Assembly: GCA_902783815.1 (NCBI GenBank) | Contig: CACZSM010000280.1 | Span: 1 to 5,695 of the forward strand | Length of the DNA stretch: 5,695 nt | Reading direction: 5' to 3' | Origin: an uncultured Ruminococcus sp. | Lineage (GTDB): Bacteria > Bacillota > Clostridia > Oscillospirales > Acutalibacteraceae | Shown: positions 4,609 to 5,695 of the stretch, piece by piece | How positions within the stretch are numbered: the first letter of the stretch is position 1 | Layout: each line of letters begins with the position of its first letter | The notes under the pieces: generated by a model | Seen by the model: only the letters and a program-made list of their open reading frames with translations | What the model was told of the DNA's origin: nothing | Database searches by the model: none | Made by a program: the position numbers and the translations under genes

Positions 4609-5695
4609 ATGGATAGGATAACTCTGAAAAAAACAGCCCTGAATACGGGCACATATCTTGCAAAAGCAGTAGGGCTTCGTCTTGGGGAGAGTTATAATGG
4701 TACTGATGCAGAGCAGATAACAGATAATCTGTTTGTATGTATTTGCTGTATGATGTATGCTGAGCGCAGTGGATTTGTAAAGCTCAGTGAGCCATACAGC
4801 AGACAGACTGTTTCAGATGCTATGTATGAGATGTATCGTCTGATGCCGGGTATTTTTGAGGATGTGACAGAATATCTGCCGGAGGATATTTCCTTTCTTT
4901 CGGAAATCAGAAGTGTTTTTTACAGTCCTGAGTACAGGGATGATGTTACGGTTATCGGCAGACTGTACCAGTATTATCACTCGCAAAGGAAGGAAAGAAT
5001 ATTTGCTGACCTTGACAGGGAAATTAAAATAACAAAAAAGACGCTTCCGGCAGCTACTCAGTTTTTTACGCCTGTACAGATAACACAATATATGGTACAG
5101 AATGTTCTTTCGGGATATTGCTCTGACCCGGTACTGCTCAGAAAATGGCAGTACCGTTCCGACAGAGCAGTCTGTTGTGCAGATACTCCGGTAAAGCCGG
5201 AAAAGATAAGGTGTATAGATCCATGCTGCGGAAGCGGAAATATCCTTTGCGCGCTTTTTGATGCTCTTATGGATATTTACGCCTCCTGCGGAATATCCGG
5301 AGAGGATGCCGCTGCATCTATCATAGTGAATAATATTTACGGCCTTGATATTGACCCTGTGGTTGTCATGACGGCAAGGTTTTCACTTTTGATGAAGGCG
5401 GCGAAATACGACAAGCGTATTTTCACTAAGGGCATAAAGCTCAATATATATACCCTTCGTGACTGCAGACCCGGATATGACACCGGCTGCGGTATAGAGG
5501 ATGATCTGGAGAACGCAGGAGAGTATGGTTCGCTGCTTATGCCGGAGTCTGAGCCTGTTATAAGGGATGATGCGGACCCGGTATTGAGGGAAACTCTGAA
5601 TGGAGTGAGACTGCTTGCAGAAAGGTATGATGCTGTAATAACAAATCCTCCGTATATGGGAAAGAAGAATCTGAGCGGTGAAATGCGCAGATATC
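4609..5695 (+). CDS. pglX: PglX-like adenine-specific DNA methyltransferase (5' part; runs off window)
   Basis: The first 362 codons of a gene that stays open to the right edge. It resembles PglX, the N6-adenine methyltransferase of BREX phage-defence systems, which marks host DNA with S-adenosylmethionine. Visible landmarks in order: an N-terminal helical-looking region (1-110), a PglX-typical RLYQYYHSQRKERIF (118-132), PAATQFFTPVQITQYMVQN (147-165), motif I DPCCGSGN (204-211), NIYGLDIDP (242-250), the GSLL block near 307-310, and catalytic motif IV NPPYMG (346-351). The target-recognition part, in the missing C-terminal portion, cannot be judged. From memory, the N-terminal region before motif I is shorter than in typical PglX proteins of about 1200 residues. 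The start is fixed by GGAG (4598-4601), 7 nt upstream, and by an in-frame stop at 4588-4590. It follows aroF by 69 bp without a terminator and could be transcribed from the aroF promoter. Alternatives are a solitary type IIG-like restriction-modification enzyme or an orphan methylase; no other BREX gene is in view. Confidence 0.8.
   Translation, partial: MDRITLKKTALNTGTYLAKAVGLRLGESYNGTDAEQITDNLFVCICCMMYAERSGFVKLSEPYSRQTVSDAMYEMYRLMPGIFEDVTEYLPEDISFLSEIRSVFYSPEYRDDVTVIGRLYQYYHSQRKERIFADLDREIKITKKTLPAATQFFTPVQITQYMVQNVLSGYCSDPVLLRKWQYRSDRAVCCADTPVKPEKIRCIDPCCGSGNILCALFDALMDIYASCGISGEDAAASIIVNNIYGLDIDPVVVMTARFSLLMKAAKYDKRIFTKGIKLNIYTLRDCRPGYDTGCGIEDDLENAGEYGSLLMPESEPVIRDDADPVLRETLNGVRLLAERYDAVITNPPYMGKKNLSGEMRRY

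Overview
The window carries five protein genes, all on the + strand, from a low-to-moderate GC Gram-positive bacterium. Four are complete: ymdB, spoVS, fakA and aroF. The fifth, pglX-like, runs off the right edge. The ymdB-spoVS neighbourhood and the SpoVS protein itself point to a Firmicute of sporulating ancestry. Codon use and the look of the proteins suggest a Ruminococcus-like Clostridia (Oscillospiraceae), but that placement is inference.

Layout. Positions 1-87 hold a near-consensus sigma-A-type promoter and a strong Shine-Dalgarno for ymdB (88-858, cyclic-nucleotide phosphodiesterase). The 260-bp gap that follows contains a perfect 9-bp palindrome (863-889), an extended -10 promoter and a roughly 190-nt leader ahead of spoVS (1119-1379, Alba-like sporulation protein). 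A separate TTGAAA-N17-TATAAT promoter and a GC-rich 5'-UTR hairpin precede fakA (1503-3203, fatty acid kinase ATP-binding subunit). fakA ends in a strong intrinsic terminator (3221-3251).

The most interesting region is 3252-3510. A TTGACA promoter drives a leader of about 220 nt before aroF (3511-4539, type I-beta DAHP synthase with an N-terminal ferredoxin-like regulatory domain). The leader holds a short reading frame with six Phe codons, all TTT, followed by a hairpin plus T-tract that ends only about 20 nt before the aroF start. This has the layout of a phenylalanine-sensing translational attenuator, which is unusual in Firmicutes, where such genes more often use T-boxes or protein regulators. 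The enzyme would then be controlled both at transcription and by feedback through its regulatory domain.

After a 69-bp gap without a terminator comes the first 362 codons of a PglX-like adenine-specific DNA methyltransferase (4609 to the edge), with an FTP motif, DPxCGSG motif I and the NPPYMG catalytic motif. It marks the start of a probable BREX-like or type IIG-like defence module whose other parts, if any, lie outside the window. No tRNA, rRNA, CRISPR array or insertion sequence was seen.
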